From an uncultured Oscillospiraceae bacterium (GTDB lineage Bacteria > Bacillota > Clostridia > Oscillospirales > Oscillospiraceae), in the NCBI GenBank assembly GCA_944385705.1, contig CALWYF010000013.1, positions 1 to 50,878 on the forward strand: a stretch of DNA of 50,878 nt, in the 5' to 3' direction. Below the pieces are notes generated by a model. It saw only the letters and a list, made by a program, of their open reading frames with translations. It made no database searches and had not been told where the DNA came from. Positions 9,949 through 18,725 of the stretch are shown here, piece after piece. The translations under genes were made by a program, and so were the position numbers. The number at the start of each line of letters is the position of its first letter. Within the stretch, counting starts at the first letter, position 1.

Positions 9949-10605
9949 TTAAACCTTGAAATAGTCCAGCTTCTTCTCCAGCCAGCCGAAGAGTATGGTC
10001 AGCAGGCCGTTGAAAGCCAGATAGTAGACGGCGGTGAAGAACAGAGGCCAGATAAGTCCGGAGGACTTTATGAAGGCCTGACCGTTCCACATCACCTCAT
10101 ACACGGAGATGACACGGACCAGGGAGGTGTCCTTCACCAGAGTGATGATCTCGTTGCCCATAGGGGGCACGATGCGCTTTATTACCTGGAGCAGGGTGAC
10201 CTTGAAGAAGATCTGGGTGCCGGTCATGCCAAGCACCTGGCCTGCCTCCTTCTGCCCCCGGGGTATGCTCTCAATGCCGCCCCGGAATATCTCCGAAAAG
10301 TAGCAGGCGTAGTTGAGGATAAAGGCGGCCATGGCGGCGGCAAAGCGGCCGGAGGAGCCGGTGCCCCAGATGTTGTAGCCCAGCATTCCGGGGGCGTAGT
10401 ACACCAGCAGCAGCTGGATCATCAGGGGTGAGCCCCGGAATATCCACACTATGGTGCGCACCAGGCCCTTAAGGGGCTTGAAGCTGCTCATGGAGCCAAA
10501 GGACATTATAAGCCCAAGGGGTATGGCCCCCAAAAGAGTAAGTATGAAAATCTCCAGGGATTTGACGAAACCCTCGTTCAGGCTCGTTACAACGGTCTGG
10601 AACAT
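9949..10605 (-). CDS. Polar amino acid ABC transporter, permease
   Basis: A 218-residue inner-membrane permease of the His/Glu/Gln/Arg/opine family, with about five membrane helices and the EAA-type loop that docks the ATPase (EAGQVLGMTGTQIFFKV, about residues 139-155). The N-terminal segment SLNEGFVKSLEIFILTLL is typical. The ligand is set by the binding protein encoded upstream. It is the second gene of a binding protein-permease-ATPase operon. Confidence 0.93.
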   Translation of the reverse strand: MFQTVVTSLNEGFVKSLEIFILTLLGAIPLGLIMSFGSMSSFKPLKGLVRTIVWIFRGSPLMIQLLLVYYAPGMLGYNIWGTGSSGRFAAAMAAFILNYACYFSEIFRGGIESIPRGQKEAGQVLGMTGTQIFFKVTLLQVIKRIVPPMGNEIITLVKDTSLVRVISVYEVMWNGQAFIKSSGLIWPLFFTAVYYLAFNGLLTILFGWLEKKLDYFKV

Positions 10606-10655
10606 GGCTGACCTCTCTTTATATGTATAGGATAAAAGCTTTCAAGACAGTCCGC

Positions 10656-10686
10656 AAGCAGAGGGAGAATGGGTCTCCCTCTGCTT
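10656..10686 (-). terminator. Hairpin between binding-protein and permease genes
   Basis: Perfect 13-bp stem (AAGCAGAGGGAGA and its complement) with a 5-base loop and no U-tract, in the 120-base gap of the importer operon. It probably acts as an mRNA 3'-end stabiliser or partial terminator that raises the binding protein relative to the membrane parts. Confidence 0.65.
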
Positions 10687-10725
10687 AACGATTTAGCAAG
10701 CTATTTTATTATACAGGAACTTTCC

Positions 10726-11544
10726 TTATTCTGCAACTATGGATTCCTGCACACCGTAAACAGTGGCTACCTCTTCAACGGTACCGTCGGCAAAGGCGGC
10801 GGCGTAGAAATCATTGAAGGCGGCGGCCAGGTCGCTGCCCTTGCGGAAGCCCACGCCGTACTCCTCCTCGGTGAGGGAGACGGTGTAGGTGAGCTGGTCG
10901 TAGCTGGTGCCTTCGCCTATCATGGCGCCGGCCATGAGCAGGTCGATGACGCAGGCGTCGGCGGTGCCGGCGGCCACGTTCATCAGGGCGTCGGCCTGGG
11001 TGGGCACGGCGGTGTAATCCTCAAGACCCAGCTCCTTCACTGCGGACTCGCCGGCGGAACCGGCTTCCACGGCAAAGGCCAGACCGCTGAGGCTATCCAC
11101 ATCCTGGTACTGGTCGGCCACTTCGGACTTTACAACTACCACCTGAGCGTTCTTGCAGTAGGGCTTGGAGCACTCCATGGAGTTGAGCACCTCGTCGGTG
11201 AGGGTCATGCCGTTCCAAACGGCGTCGATGCTCTTGGAGTCCAGCTCCAGTATCTTGTTGTCCCAGTCGATCTCGATGAACTCCACGGACACGCCCAGAC
11301 TCTCGGCAAAGGCCTTGGCCATGTCGGCGTCAAAGCCTATCCACTCGCCGTTTTCATCCTTGTAGTCCATGGGGGCAAAATCGGTGATGCCTACAATGAG
11401 ACTGCCCTTGCCCTGAACATAGGCCAGGTCGCTCTCGGCAGCGGCGTCATCGGCGGTGTCGGCAGCGGGGGCTTCGGAGCCGCCGCAGGCGCAGAGGGCA
11501 AACACCATGGAAAGGGCAAGCAGCAGTGTAATTATCTTTTTCAT
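10726..11544 (-). CDS. Polar amino acid ABC transporter, substrate-binding lipoprotein
   Basis: A 272-residue extracellular binding protein (SBP_bac_3 family). A lipoprotein signal peptide ends in LCAC-GGS, then an Ala/Asp-rich linker, then the binding domain with LIVGITDFAPMDYKD, IGFDADMAKAFAESLG and a WNGMTLTDE hinge segment, as in glutamine, cystine or arginine binders. The start is the ATG at 11544, 7 bases after a GGAGG; a longer frame exists but lacks the signal peptide at its N-terminus. The ligand cannot be fixed by eye. Confidence 0.93.
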   Translation of the reverse strand: MKKIITLLLALSMVFALCACGGSEAPAADTADDAAAESDLAYVQGKGSLIVGITDFAPMDYKDENGEWIGFDADMAKAFAESLGVSVEFIEIDWDNKILELDSKSIDAVWNGMTLTDEVLNSMECSKPYCKNAQVVVVKSEVADQYQDVDSLSGLAFAVEAGSAGESAVKELGLEDYTAVPTQADALMNVAAGTADACVIDLLMAGAMIGEGTSYDQLTYTVSLTEEEYGVGFRKGSDLAAAFNDFYAAAFADGTVEEVATVYGVQESIVAE

Positions 11545-11580
11545 TTTCAAATCCTCCGTACAGATTTTTATCACGGTAGT

Positions 11581-11608
11581 ATAATAACACATTAGCGAGA
11601 TAAAGCAA
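11581..11608 (-). promoter_or_regulatory. Promoter of the amino acid importer operon
   Basis: Minus-strand TTGCTT (11603-11608), 16-base spacer, TATTAT (11581-11586), about 40 bases before the start codon. A shifted TATACT -10 is also possible. Confidence 0.4.
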
Positions 11609-11627
11609 GAGGGGAAATTTACTTTGA

Positions 11628-11646
11628 CTGTGCAAATTATGCACAG
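11628..11646. promoter_or_regulatory. 19-bp palindrome, candidate operator
   Basis: CTGTGCA-AATTA-TGCACAG is a perfect 7-bp inverted repeat lying just upstream of the importer promoter and between two divergent operons. The likely ligand is an amino-acid-responsive regulator, but I cannot name it. A related half-site recurs at 24972-24986. Confidence 0.45.
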
Positions 11647-11696
11647 CGCCAAGGGCCCAAAAGGGCAAAATATTAAAAATCAGGGCTTTAATTCCT

Positions 11697-11707
11697 ATAA
11701 GTCTTAT
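11697..11707. promoter_or_regulatory. ATAAG-T-CTTAT palindrome before the rrf2 gene
   Basis: An 11-bp perfect palindrome about 50 bases upstream of the Rrf2-family start, overlapping the probable promoter (TATATT just downstream). It is a candidate autoregulatory site of the Rrf2 protein. Confidence 0.35.
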
Positions 11708-11757
11708 GGTATATTAAAGCAGTAGGAAATACAGACAAGCGGGAAGGAGGCGAGTTC

Positions 11758-12189
11758 TTGAATATAACCAGCAAGGGCCGCTATGCTTTGCAGGTGATGC
11801 TGGACCTGGCCCAGCACCGGGATGAGGGCTATATCTCTCTCAAAACGATTGCTGACCGCCAGGGCTACTCCATGAAATATCTGGAGATGATAGTGGGGCA
11901 GCTGAAAAAAGCGGAGCTGCTCAGCAGCACCCGGGGCAAAGAAGGGGGCTACAAGCTCAACCGGCCTCCGGAAGACTACACGGTAGGGGAGGTGCTCCGC
12001 TGCATGGAGGATAATCTGGCTCCGGTGTCCTGCATCAAGTCCGGCGAGGTCTGCTGCGAGATGGCGGGAGTGTGCATGACGGCGCCAATGTGGAAGGAGC
12101 TGGACGACATTACCAACAGCTACCTGGACACCGTCACTCTCAAAGACCTGCTCACCGGGGAAAAGTGGAAAAAGCCCATTGACAAATAA
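11758..12189 (+). CDS. Rrf2-family (IscR-like) transcriptional regulator
   Basis: A 143-residue winged-helix regulator beginning MNITSKGRYALQVMLDLA, typical of Rrf2. Cysteines at 92, 99/100 and 106 match the spacing of the IscR cluster ligands (92, 98, 104), so it probably senses [2Fe-2S] status and controls the downstream nifS-nifU genes. The start is TTG at 11758, placed by an AAGGAGG ribosome site. The gap to nifS is 51 bases. Confidence 0.9.
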   Translation: MNITSKGRYALQVMLDLAQHRDEGYISLKTIADRQGYSMKYLEMIVGQLKKAELLSSTRGKEGGYKLNRPPEDYTVGEVLRCMEDNLAPVSCIKSGEVCCEMAGVCMTAPMWKELDDITNSYLDTVTLKDLLTGEKWKKPIDK

Positions 12190-12240
12190 AAGCGCTGTGG
12201 TATAATTCCCAGTAGAATAATAGGAAATGGAGATATAAAT

Positions 12241-13431
12241 ATGTTCGTATATGCAGATAATGCAGCAACCACCAGCGTCAGCAAGACTGCGCTGAACGCT
12301 ATGCTGCCCTACCTCACCGAGGATTACGGCAATCCCTCCAGCCTTTACGCCTTTGCTCAGAGAGCCGCCGAGGCCCTGGCCCAGGCCAGAGCTACCGTGG
12401 CTGAGTGCCTGGGCGCCGCCAGCCCCAAGGAGATATATTTCACCTCCGGCGGCAGCGAGGCCGACAACCAGGCCATCATGTCCGCCGCCCTTGTTGGCGC
12501 GCGCAAGGGCAAGAAGCATCTGATATCCACCAAGTTCGAGCACCACGCCGTGCTCCACACTCTCAAGCGCCTGGAGAAAGAGGGCTTTGATGTGACGCTG
12601 CTGGACGTCCATGAGGACGGCGTGGTGCGCATTGAAGATCTTAAGAACGCCATCCGGGAGGACACCTGCCTGGTGACCATCATGTTTGCAAACAATGAGA
12701 TCGGTACCGTCCAGCCTGTGGAGGAGATAGGCGCTCTCTGCCGGGAGAAGGGCATTCCCTTCCACTGCGACGCCGTCCAGGCTGCCGGCCATATGCCCAT
12801 AGACGTGGAGAAGATGAATATAGACATGCTGTCCATCTCCGGCCACAAGTTCCATGCCCCCAAGGGCGTGGGCGCCCTGTATGTGCGCAAGAACATCCCC
12901 CTCTTTAATCTTATTGAGGGCGGCGCCCAGGAGCGGGGCAAGCGGGCCGGCACCGAGAACGTGGCCGGCATCGTGGCCATGGCCGCCGCTCTGAAGGAGT
13001 CGGTGGACAACATGGAAGCCGACAGCAAGAAGATGATAGCCATGAGGGACAAGCTTTTCACCGAGCTTTCCAAGATACCCCACAGCAAGATAAACGGCAG
13101 TCTGGAACACCATGTGCCCGGCACCGTGAACATGTGCTTTGAGGGCATAGAAGGTGAGAGCCTGCTGCTGATGTTGGATGCCAACGGCATCTGCGCCTCT
13201 TCCGGCAGTGCCTGCACCTCCGGCTCCCTGGACCCCAGCCACGTGCTGCTGGCCCTGGGTCTGCCCCACGAGGTAGCCCATGGCTCCCTGCGTCTGTCCA
13301 TAGGCGAGTACAACACCATGGAGGAGATCGACCACATCTGTAAGGTGGTGCCCCAGGTGGTGGAGTACCTGAGAAATATGTCCCCTGTGTGGGATGAACT
13401 GGAGAAGGGCCAGAGGCCCCATCTGATATAA
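12241..13431 (+). CDS. nifS: Cysteine desulfurase NifS/IscS
   Basis: A 396-residue PLP enzyme that takes sulfur from cysteine for Fe-S cluster assembly. The PLP-binding lysine is in SGHKFHAPKG (Lys203), the PLP-stacking region is FEHHAVLHT (about 99-107), and the active-site cysteine is in SSGSACTSGS (Cys325). RAGTENVAGIVAM is the usual NifS signature. It is followed 38 bases later by the scaffold gene. With no other Isc/Suf genes nearby, this is the minimal NIF-like set common in Clostridia. Confidence 0.97.
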   Translation: MFVYADNAATTSVSKTALNAMLPYLTEDYGNPSSLYAFAQRAAEALAQARATVAECLGAASPKEIYFTSGGSEADNQAIMSAALVGARKGKKHLISTKFEHHAVLHTLKRLEKEGFDVTLLDVHEDGVVRIEDLKNAIREDTCLVTIMFANNEIGTVQPVEEIGALCREKGIPFHCDAVQAAGHMPIDVEKMNIDMLSISGHKFHAPKGVGALYVRKNIPLFNLIEGGAQERGKRAGTENVAGIVAMAAALKESVDNMEADSKKMIAMRDKLFTELSKIPHSKINGSLEHHVPGTVNMCFEGIEGESLLLMLDANGICASSGSACTSGSLDPSHVLLALGLPHEVAHGSLRLSIGEYNTMEEIDHICKVVPQVVEYLRNMSPVWDELEKGQRPHLI

Positions 13432-13469
13432 ACAAAAATACCAGACCAAGTATATAGGAGGAAAATACA

Positions 13470-13898
13470 ATGGCACTTTACAGCGATAAGGTCATGGACC
13501 ATTTCCAGCACCCCCGGAACGTGGGCAAGATGGATGACGCCGACGGCATAGGCGAAGTGGGCAACGCCAAGTGCGGCGATATAATGCGTATGTATATAAA
13601 GGTGAAGGACGGCATCATCACCGACTGCAAGTTCAACACCTTCGGCTGCGGCAGCGCCATAGCTACCAGCTCCATGGCCACCGAGCTCATCAAGGGCAAG
13701 CCCGTGGAGGATGCCCTGAAGCTTTCAAACCAGGCAGTGGTAGAAGCCCTGGACGGCCTGCCCGCCCATAAGATACACTGCTCCGTCCTGGCCGAGGAGG
13801 CCGTGCAGGCCGCAGTAAAGGATTACTACGACAAGCATGGCATAGCCTACGATCCGGAGAAATTCAAGGTCCAGAGCTGCGAGCACTGCTCCGACTGA
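13470..13898 (+). CDS. nifU: Fe-S cluster scaffold NifU/IscU
   Basis: A 142-residue U-type scaffold. The three conserved cluster-ligand cysteines are Cys35 (NAKCGD), Cys60 (FGCGSA) and Cys104 (KIHCSVLA). It receives sulfur from the NifS encoded just upstream and passes assembled clusters to apo-proteins. There is a short C-terminal extension with an SCEHC motif (Cys-x2-Cys), of unknown significance. An AGGAGGAAA ribosome site precedes the ATG. Confidence 0.96.
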   Translation: MALYSDKVMDHFQHPRNVGKMDDADGIGEVGNAKCGDIMRMYIKVKDGIITDCKFNTFGCGSAIATSSMATELIKGKPVEDALKLSNQAVVEALDGLPAHKIHCSVLAEEAVQAAVKDYYDKHGIAYDPEKFKVQSCEHCSD

Positions 13899-13921
13899 GG
13901 AAAGACCATAGATATACCAAC

Positions 13922-13948
13922 GGCCGGCTGCATTTGCAGCCGGCCTTT
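13922..13948 (+). terminator. Terminator of the rrf2-nifS-nifU operon
   Basis: GGCCGGCTGC-ATTT-GCAGCCGGCC, a perfect 10-bp stem followed by a short TTT. It abuts copy A of a dispersed repeat. Confidence 0.85.
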
Positions 13949-14190
13949 AAGCTTGTCAAAGAAGATAGCGCTTCGCTGCGTCACTGCAAACTCCATGTCC
14001 TTCGCAGCGGCATCAGCCCATAGGGGCAGCAGCCGCTTCTCATACATTTCGTTGCAGATTCTTCTGCCGAATCAAATACGCTTGCTTTGGGTTTGATTCG
14101 GCAGAAGCGCATAAGCGTTTCCCGCGACGCGCACGTCGCCGCAGAAAACGATTGAAATTATTTTTTTTGCGGCGAAAAAATTTCTAGCGC
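13948..14190 (+). repeat. Dispersed intergenic repeat, copy A
   Basis: About 243 bases, the first copy of a family also found at 28085-28346 and, inverted, at 31191-31393. It starts with AGCTTGTC and AAGAAG, contains ACTGCAAACTCCATGTCCTT, and ends in a conserved GCCGCAGAAAACGATT stretch and an A/T-rich tail. Its central hairpin has 16-bp arms (14061-14076 and 14092-14107). It fills most of the 362-base gene-free gap between nifU and the GntR gene. Confidence 0.75.
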
Positions 14191-14193
14191 CTA

Positions 14194-14222
14194 TTGACAA
14201 ATAGATAAACATGTGTTATTGT
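14194..14222 (+). promoter_or_regulatory. Promoter of the GntR-ABC operon
   Basis: TTGACA (14194-14199), 17-base spacer, TATTGT (14217-14222). Confidence 0.75.
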
Positions 14223-14246
14223 ACTAATCACTTAATACAATAACAC
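14213..14246. promoter_or_regulatory. YtrA-type operator overlapping the promoter
   Basis: GTGTTATTGTA (14213-14223) and its perfect complement (14236-14246) flank 12 bases; the inner bases are also nearly symmetric. It covers the -10 and the transcription start, so binding by the GntR protein encoded 15 bases downstream would repress the operon. Confidence 0.75.
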
Positions 14247-14260
14247 AAAGGAGGCGTGAC

Positions 14261-14632
14261 ATGGACTGGACGTTCAACAACGACATGCCCATATATACCC
14301 AGCTGGTGGATAAGATAAAGCTGAGCATTGTGTCCGGGCAGCTTCCGCCCGGAGAAAAGCTGAGCACAGTGCGAGACCTTGCCTCGGAGGCAAAGGTGAA
14401 TCCCAACACCATGCAGCGGGCTTTTCAGGAGCTGGAGCGGGAGGGACTGGTTTTCTCCCAGCGCAGCAACGGACGTTTCGTGACTGAAGACATGGAGGTA
14501 ATTATGGAGGCAAAAAGGGCTATGGCCCAGGAGTATATCCGCGGCTTTATGGAGAACATGGAGAAGCTGGGATATACCGGAGAGGATATCATAAGCCTCA
14601 TAAGAGGCGGAAAAGAGGAGGATAAACAATGA
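14261..14632 (+). CDS. GntR-family regulator, YtrA subfamily
   Basis: A 123-residue repressor: an N-terminal winged helix-turn-helix (PIYTQLVDKIKLSIVSGQL to GRFVTEDME, residues 10-80) and a short helical tail of about 40 residues, the YtrA layout, with no large effector domain. Such proteins usually control the ABC exporter genes beside them and respond to cell-wall stress. Its stop overlaps the ATPase gene start (ATGA). A GGAGG site precedes the ATG. Confidence 0.9.
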   Translation: MDWTFNNDMPIYTQLVDKIKLSIVSGQLPPGEKLSTVRDLASEAKVNPNTMQRAFQELEREGLVFSQRSNGRFVTEDMEVIMEAKRAMAQEYIRGFMENMEKLGYTGEDIISLIRGGKEEDKQ

Positions 14633-15327
14633 CGGCTACCTTTGAATGCAAGGGCCTGAGCAAGAACTTCGGCTCCACCCAGGCGCTGGAGGACGTGAAC
14701 ATCAGCATAGCCCCCGGTAGAGTGGTGGGTCTGCTGGGCCCCAACGGCAGCGGCAAGACCACGCTGATAAAGCTGGCCAACGGCCTGCTTACGCCCAGCG
14801 AGGGCGAGGTGCTCATCTGCGGCGATCATCCCGGAGTGGAGAGCAAGGCAGTGGTGAGCTATCTGCCTGACAAGACCTGTATGCCTCTGTGGATGAATGC
14901 CCTGCAGCTGATGGACTTCTTCCAGGACTTCTATCAGGATTTTGACCGCCAGCGGGCTGAGAACATGCTCCAGCGCCTGGGCCTGGACGACAGGCAGCGG
15001 CTCAGGCAGATGTCCAAGGGCACCCGGGAGAAGGTGCAGCTCATCATGGTCATGAGCCGCAAGGCAAAGCTCTATCTTCTGGATGAGCCCATCGGCGGGG
15101 TGGACCCGGCCACCCGGGACTACATCCTGGACACTATAATCAGAAATTACGACCCGGAGGCCGCCGTGGTCATCTCCACCCATCTGATAAGCGATGTGGA
15201 GAAGATACTGGACGAGGTGCTGTTCATAAACCGGGGCAGGATAATGCTCCAGGCCTCCGTGGATGACATCCGCCAGCAGTACGGCAAGAGCGTGGACGAG
15301 TACTTCAGGGAGGTGTTCAAATGCTAG
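14629..15327 (+). CDS. ABC transporter ATP-binding protein
   Basis: A 232-residue ATPase of the CcmA/YtrB-like exporter group. Walker A GPNGSGKTT (about 36-44) and Walker B KLYLLDEPIGGVD are intact, and the switch His is in VVISTHLISD. The signature is MSKGT rather than LSGGQ, as seen in several YtrB-type ATPases. It overlaps the regulator upstream by four bases and the permease downstream by seven, so the three genes are tightly coupled. The substrate is unknown. Confidence 0.92.
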   Translation: MTATFECKGLSKNFGSTQALEDVNISIAPGRVVGLLGPNGSGKTTLIKLANGLLTPSEGEVLICGDHPGVESKAVVSYLPDKTCMPLWMNALQLMDFFQDFYQDFDRQRAENMLQRLGLDDRQRLRQMSKGTREKVQLIMVMSRKAKLYLLDEPIGGVDPATRDYILDTIIRNYDPEAAVVISTHLISDVEKILDEVLFINRGRIMLQASVDDIRQQYGKSVDEYFREVFKC

Positions 15328-16151
15328 GCAAACTTATAAAGCATGAGTTCAAGGGCAGCGGGCGCACCATGGTCCCCTTCATCCTGATGTGTCTGGGCCT
15401 GTCGGTGCTGGCGGGCCTGTCCATAAGGGGCATGGAAAATCTCCAGGATTACGGCTGGTTCACGGTGCTCTTCGGCATAGTGATATTCCTCTTTGTGGTG
15501 GGGCTTATGGCAGTGTGCATCATGGCCCTGGTGGTGTGCATAGAGCGCTTCAGGAAAAACCTCCTGGGGGACGAGGGCTATCTGATGTTCACCCTGCCGG
15601 TGAGTGTGGATGAACACATCTTTGCAAAGCTCATAGTCTCCTCCGTGTGGTTCGTGGTGACCTGGCTGGTCTGCATGCTGGCCTTTGTCCTGATGCTTCT
15701 GTGCAATGTGGACATGATAGAGGTGAACTGGTCCGAGATCGGCTATGTGCTGAACGAGGTCTGGGGCAGACTGGTGGACTTCGGCCTGCTGCATATCATA
15801 GCCTACATCCTGGAGCTGCTGGTGCTCATCTTTGCCGCCTGCTGCGTTACCTGCATGCAGTTTTACAGCGCCATGGCCATAGGCTACAGCTTCTCCAATC
15901 ACAAGCTGCTGCTGTCCGTGGTGTTCTTCTTCGTGATAAACGTGGCCCTGTCCATACTCCAGCCCCTGCTCCTGTCCATCACCGGCAATGCGGGTGTAAT
16001 AGATTTTATGATAGAGAGCGTCGAGAACATGAGCGCTCCGGTAACGGTGCACATGATATTGCTGGGGACCTTCCTGTACATGCTGATACTGTTTGTCATA
16101 CTGTACTTCCCCACCAGACTGCTGCTGAAACACAAGCTGAACCTGCCCTGA
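15321..16151 (+). CDS. ABC transporter membrane subunit
   Basis: A 276-residue membrane protein with about six hydrophobic helices. An N-terminal cytoplasmic LIKHEFKGSGRT segment is typical of ABC-2-like permeases that partner CcmA-type ATPases. With the regulator and ATPase it forms a YtrA-type operon; in Bacillus such systems respond to cell-wall-active peptides. That role is an analogy, not something visible here. Confidence 0.85.
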   Translation: MLGKLIKHEFKGSGRTMVPFILMCLGLSVLAGLSIRGMENLQDYGWFTVLFGIVIFLFVVGLMAVCIMALVVCIERFRKNLLGDEGYLMFTLPVSVDEHIFAKLIVSSVWFVVTWLVCMLAFVLMLLCNVDMIEVNWSEIGYVLNEVWGRLVDFGLLHIIAYILELLVLIFAACCVTCMQFYSAMAIGYSFSNHKLLLSVVFFFVINVALSILQPLLLSITGNAGVIDFMIESVENMSAPVTVHMILLGTFLYMLILFVILYFPTRLLLKHKLNLP

Positions 16152-16164
16152 TAAGCCGGGCGTC

Positions 16165-16200
16165 AAAAAAGTCTCTGCGGAAAACCGCAGAGACTTTTTA
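16165..16200. terminator. Intrinsic terminator
   Basis: GTCTCTGCGG-AAAA-CCGCAGAGAC with A6 before and T5 after. It is bidirectional, between the ABC operon and the convergent kinase gene. Confidence 0.92.
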
Positions 16201-16223
16201 ATGCTTATGATTTTAGAATTGGC

Positions 16224-17285
16224 TCAGTCCATATATCTTTCGGTGTAGCATTCGTCGGGCAGACAGTCGGCGAGACCGATGAGCACGGCCTTCATGTTTC
16301 CCTCTTCCATAGACTCCCCGGGGCTGCGAAGTCCTAAGACCTCCGAATGGCGGCTAAGGGATACCCGCACCGTGGTGCCCTTCCCCTGGCGGCTCTCCAG
16401 CAAAAGAGTGCCCCCGTGGAGATGGGCGGCGGAGCGGGCCACGGTCAGGCCCAGACCGGCGCCGGAGAGCATGCTTTCCATGTCGAAGCCGTGGCAGTAG
16501 CGGTCGAATACGCTGCCCAGCCGGTCCGGAGCTATGCCGCAGCCGTCGTCATCCACGGAAAGTATAAGGCTGTCTCTGGTCTCCACCAGGCTGAGGCTTA
16601 CCCGGGTGCAGCCCTTGGCGTGGACCAGACAGTTGGATATAAGGTTGAGAATGATGAGCTCCACCAGCTGCCTGTCGGCCGGGATGGGGTGGACCTGCTC
16701 GCAGGAGAGACGCAGCTCCACCTGGGGACAGAGCATGGCCGCCGTCTCCACCAGCCCCGAGGCCAGGGCGGCCACATCCAGCTCCTGGGGGGAGAAGATG
16801 ACGGAATCCTGACTTAGTGCCAGTACCATGGAGGCGTTGGTGAGTACCCGCATCATGCGGTAATAGCTGTGGGTGATGGAACGCAGGGAGCCCAGAAGCT
16901 CGCTGTCACCTTTTTCCTCTGCCCGGGTCCGAAGCATATCTGCGGAGAGAGCAAAATTCATAAGGCTGCTTCTCATGGAAAAAATGAGAGCGTCGTTGAG
17001 CAGCAGGGGAGAGCTGTCACATTTGCGCAGAAACACCAGCTGAGCGTCCTGGAAGCGGCTGACCCGGACGGCATAGCTGCTGCCTCCCAGACTGACATCT
17101 ACCACAAAGGAGGGAGCTTGGGTTTCGGTAATTCCGGGCCCCAGCAGGGCCTTCAGGGATTTGCCCAGGCAGTCTCCGCCCAGGATACGGCAGGCGGCGG
17201 AATTGGCAAAACTCACCTGGTTTCGGCGGACCAGAAGGGCCGCCTCCCCTGAAAGGGCAAGGATATCGGTGGAAAGGTCGTGCAT
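16224..17285 (-). CDS. Sensor histidine kinase-like protein without a recognisable H-box histidine
   Basis: About 353 residues, soluble, with no membrane helix. A PAS-like N-terminal part (to about 95) is followed by a helical dimerisation-type region and a complete HATPase_c domain: N-box LIILNLISNCLVHAKG, G1 VDDDGCGIA, G2 GAGLGLTVARS and GKGTTVRV. Where the H-box His should be, the sequence reads IFSMRSSL, with Phe at the expected position, and the nearest His is about 37 residues later. No response regulator is adjacent. I prefer the ATG at 17285 (MHDLSTD) because GGAG lies 9 bases before it; an ATG at 17300 has no ribosome site. Confidence 0.8.
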   Translation of the reverse strand: MHDLSTDILALSGEAALLVRRNQVSFANSAACRILGGDCLGKSLKALLGPGITETQAPSFVVDVSLGGSSYAVRVSRFQDAQLVFLRKCDSSPLLLNDALIFSMRSSLMNFALSADMLRTRAEEKGDSELLGSLRSITHSYYRMMRVLTNASMVLALSQDSVIFSPQELDVAALASGLVETAAMLCPQVELRLSCEQVHPIPADRQLVELIILNLISNCLVHAKGCTRVSLSLVETRDSLILSVDDDGCGIAPDRLGSVFDRYCHGFDMESMLSGAGLGLTVARSAAHLHGGTLLLESRQGKGTTVRVSLSRHSEVLGLRSPGESMEEGNMKAVLIGLADCLPDECYTERYMD

Positions 17286-17371
17286 TATGGCATTCTCCAT
17301 TCTGCCGCAAGACTGTTTGGGCCCCTTTTTCCCTGCGGCACTGGAAACGGGGTGGGGCTCCGGCTGAGCCT

Positions 17372-17400
17372 ATTTTATCAGAAGTGGACAATTTACACAA
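17372..17400 (-). promoter_or_regulatory. Promoter of the kinase-like gene
   Basis: Minus-strand TTGTGT (17395-17400), 17-base spacer, TAAAAT (17372-17377), about 90 bases before the start. Confidence 0.4.
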
Positions 17401-17473
17401 TAGCGCAGGGAGAAAATGGCGGAAACAGCTCGAAAATTCGGCACTTTTTTGGGCATAATACATAGTAAATGTA

Positions 17474-17503
17474 TTGATTTTTGCAAATATTATATGTTAT
17501 TAT
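17474..17503 (+). promoter_or_regulatory. gap promoter
   Basis: TTGATT (17474-17479), 18-base spacer, TATTAT (17498-17503), in strongly AT-rich DNA, with an 80-base leader to the gap start. Confidence 0.55.
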
Positions 17504-17507
17504 TTAG

Positions 17508-18605
<1,098 letters not shown>

Positions 18606-18645
18606 GCCTTTCACAGGCAGCCTGAGACGAAACGATAGCACAAAC

Positions 18646-18682
18646 GCAAAAAGCTCCCGCCCATCGGGCGGGAGCTTTTTGC
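18646..18682. terminator. gap terminator, bidirectional
   Basis: GCAAAAAGCTCCCGCCC-ATC-GGGCGGGAGCTTTTTGC; a perfect 17-bp stem between gap and the convergent ATP-grasp gene. Confidence 0.95.
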
Positions 18683-18725
18683 GGCTTTAAACATAACACT
18701 GTGTAATTTTAAGCGGCGTATTTTG

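Noticed and set aside
9115..10431. Long open frame on the plus strand opposite the ABC ATPase and permease
   Set aside because: It is an antisense shadow of two clear family members, with Gly/Leu/Val-rich low-complexity translation, no family motifs and no convincing ribosome site.
11704..13476. 590-codon open frame on the minus strand opposite rrf2 and nifS
   Set aside because: It crosses two well-supported genes and their promoter, and has no family features.
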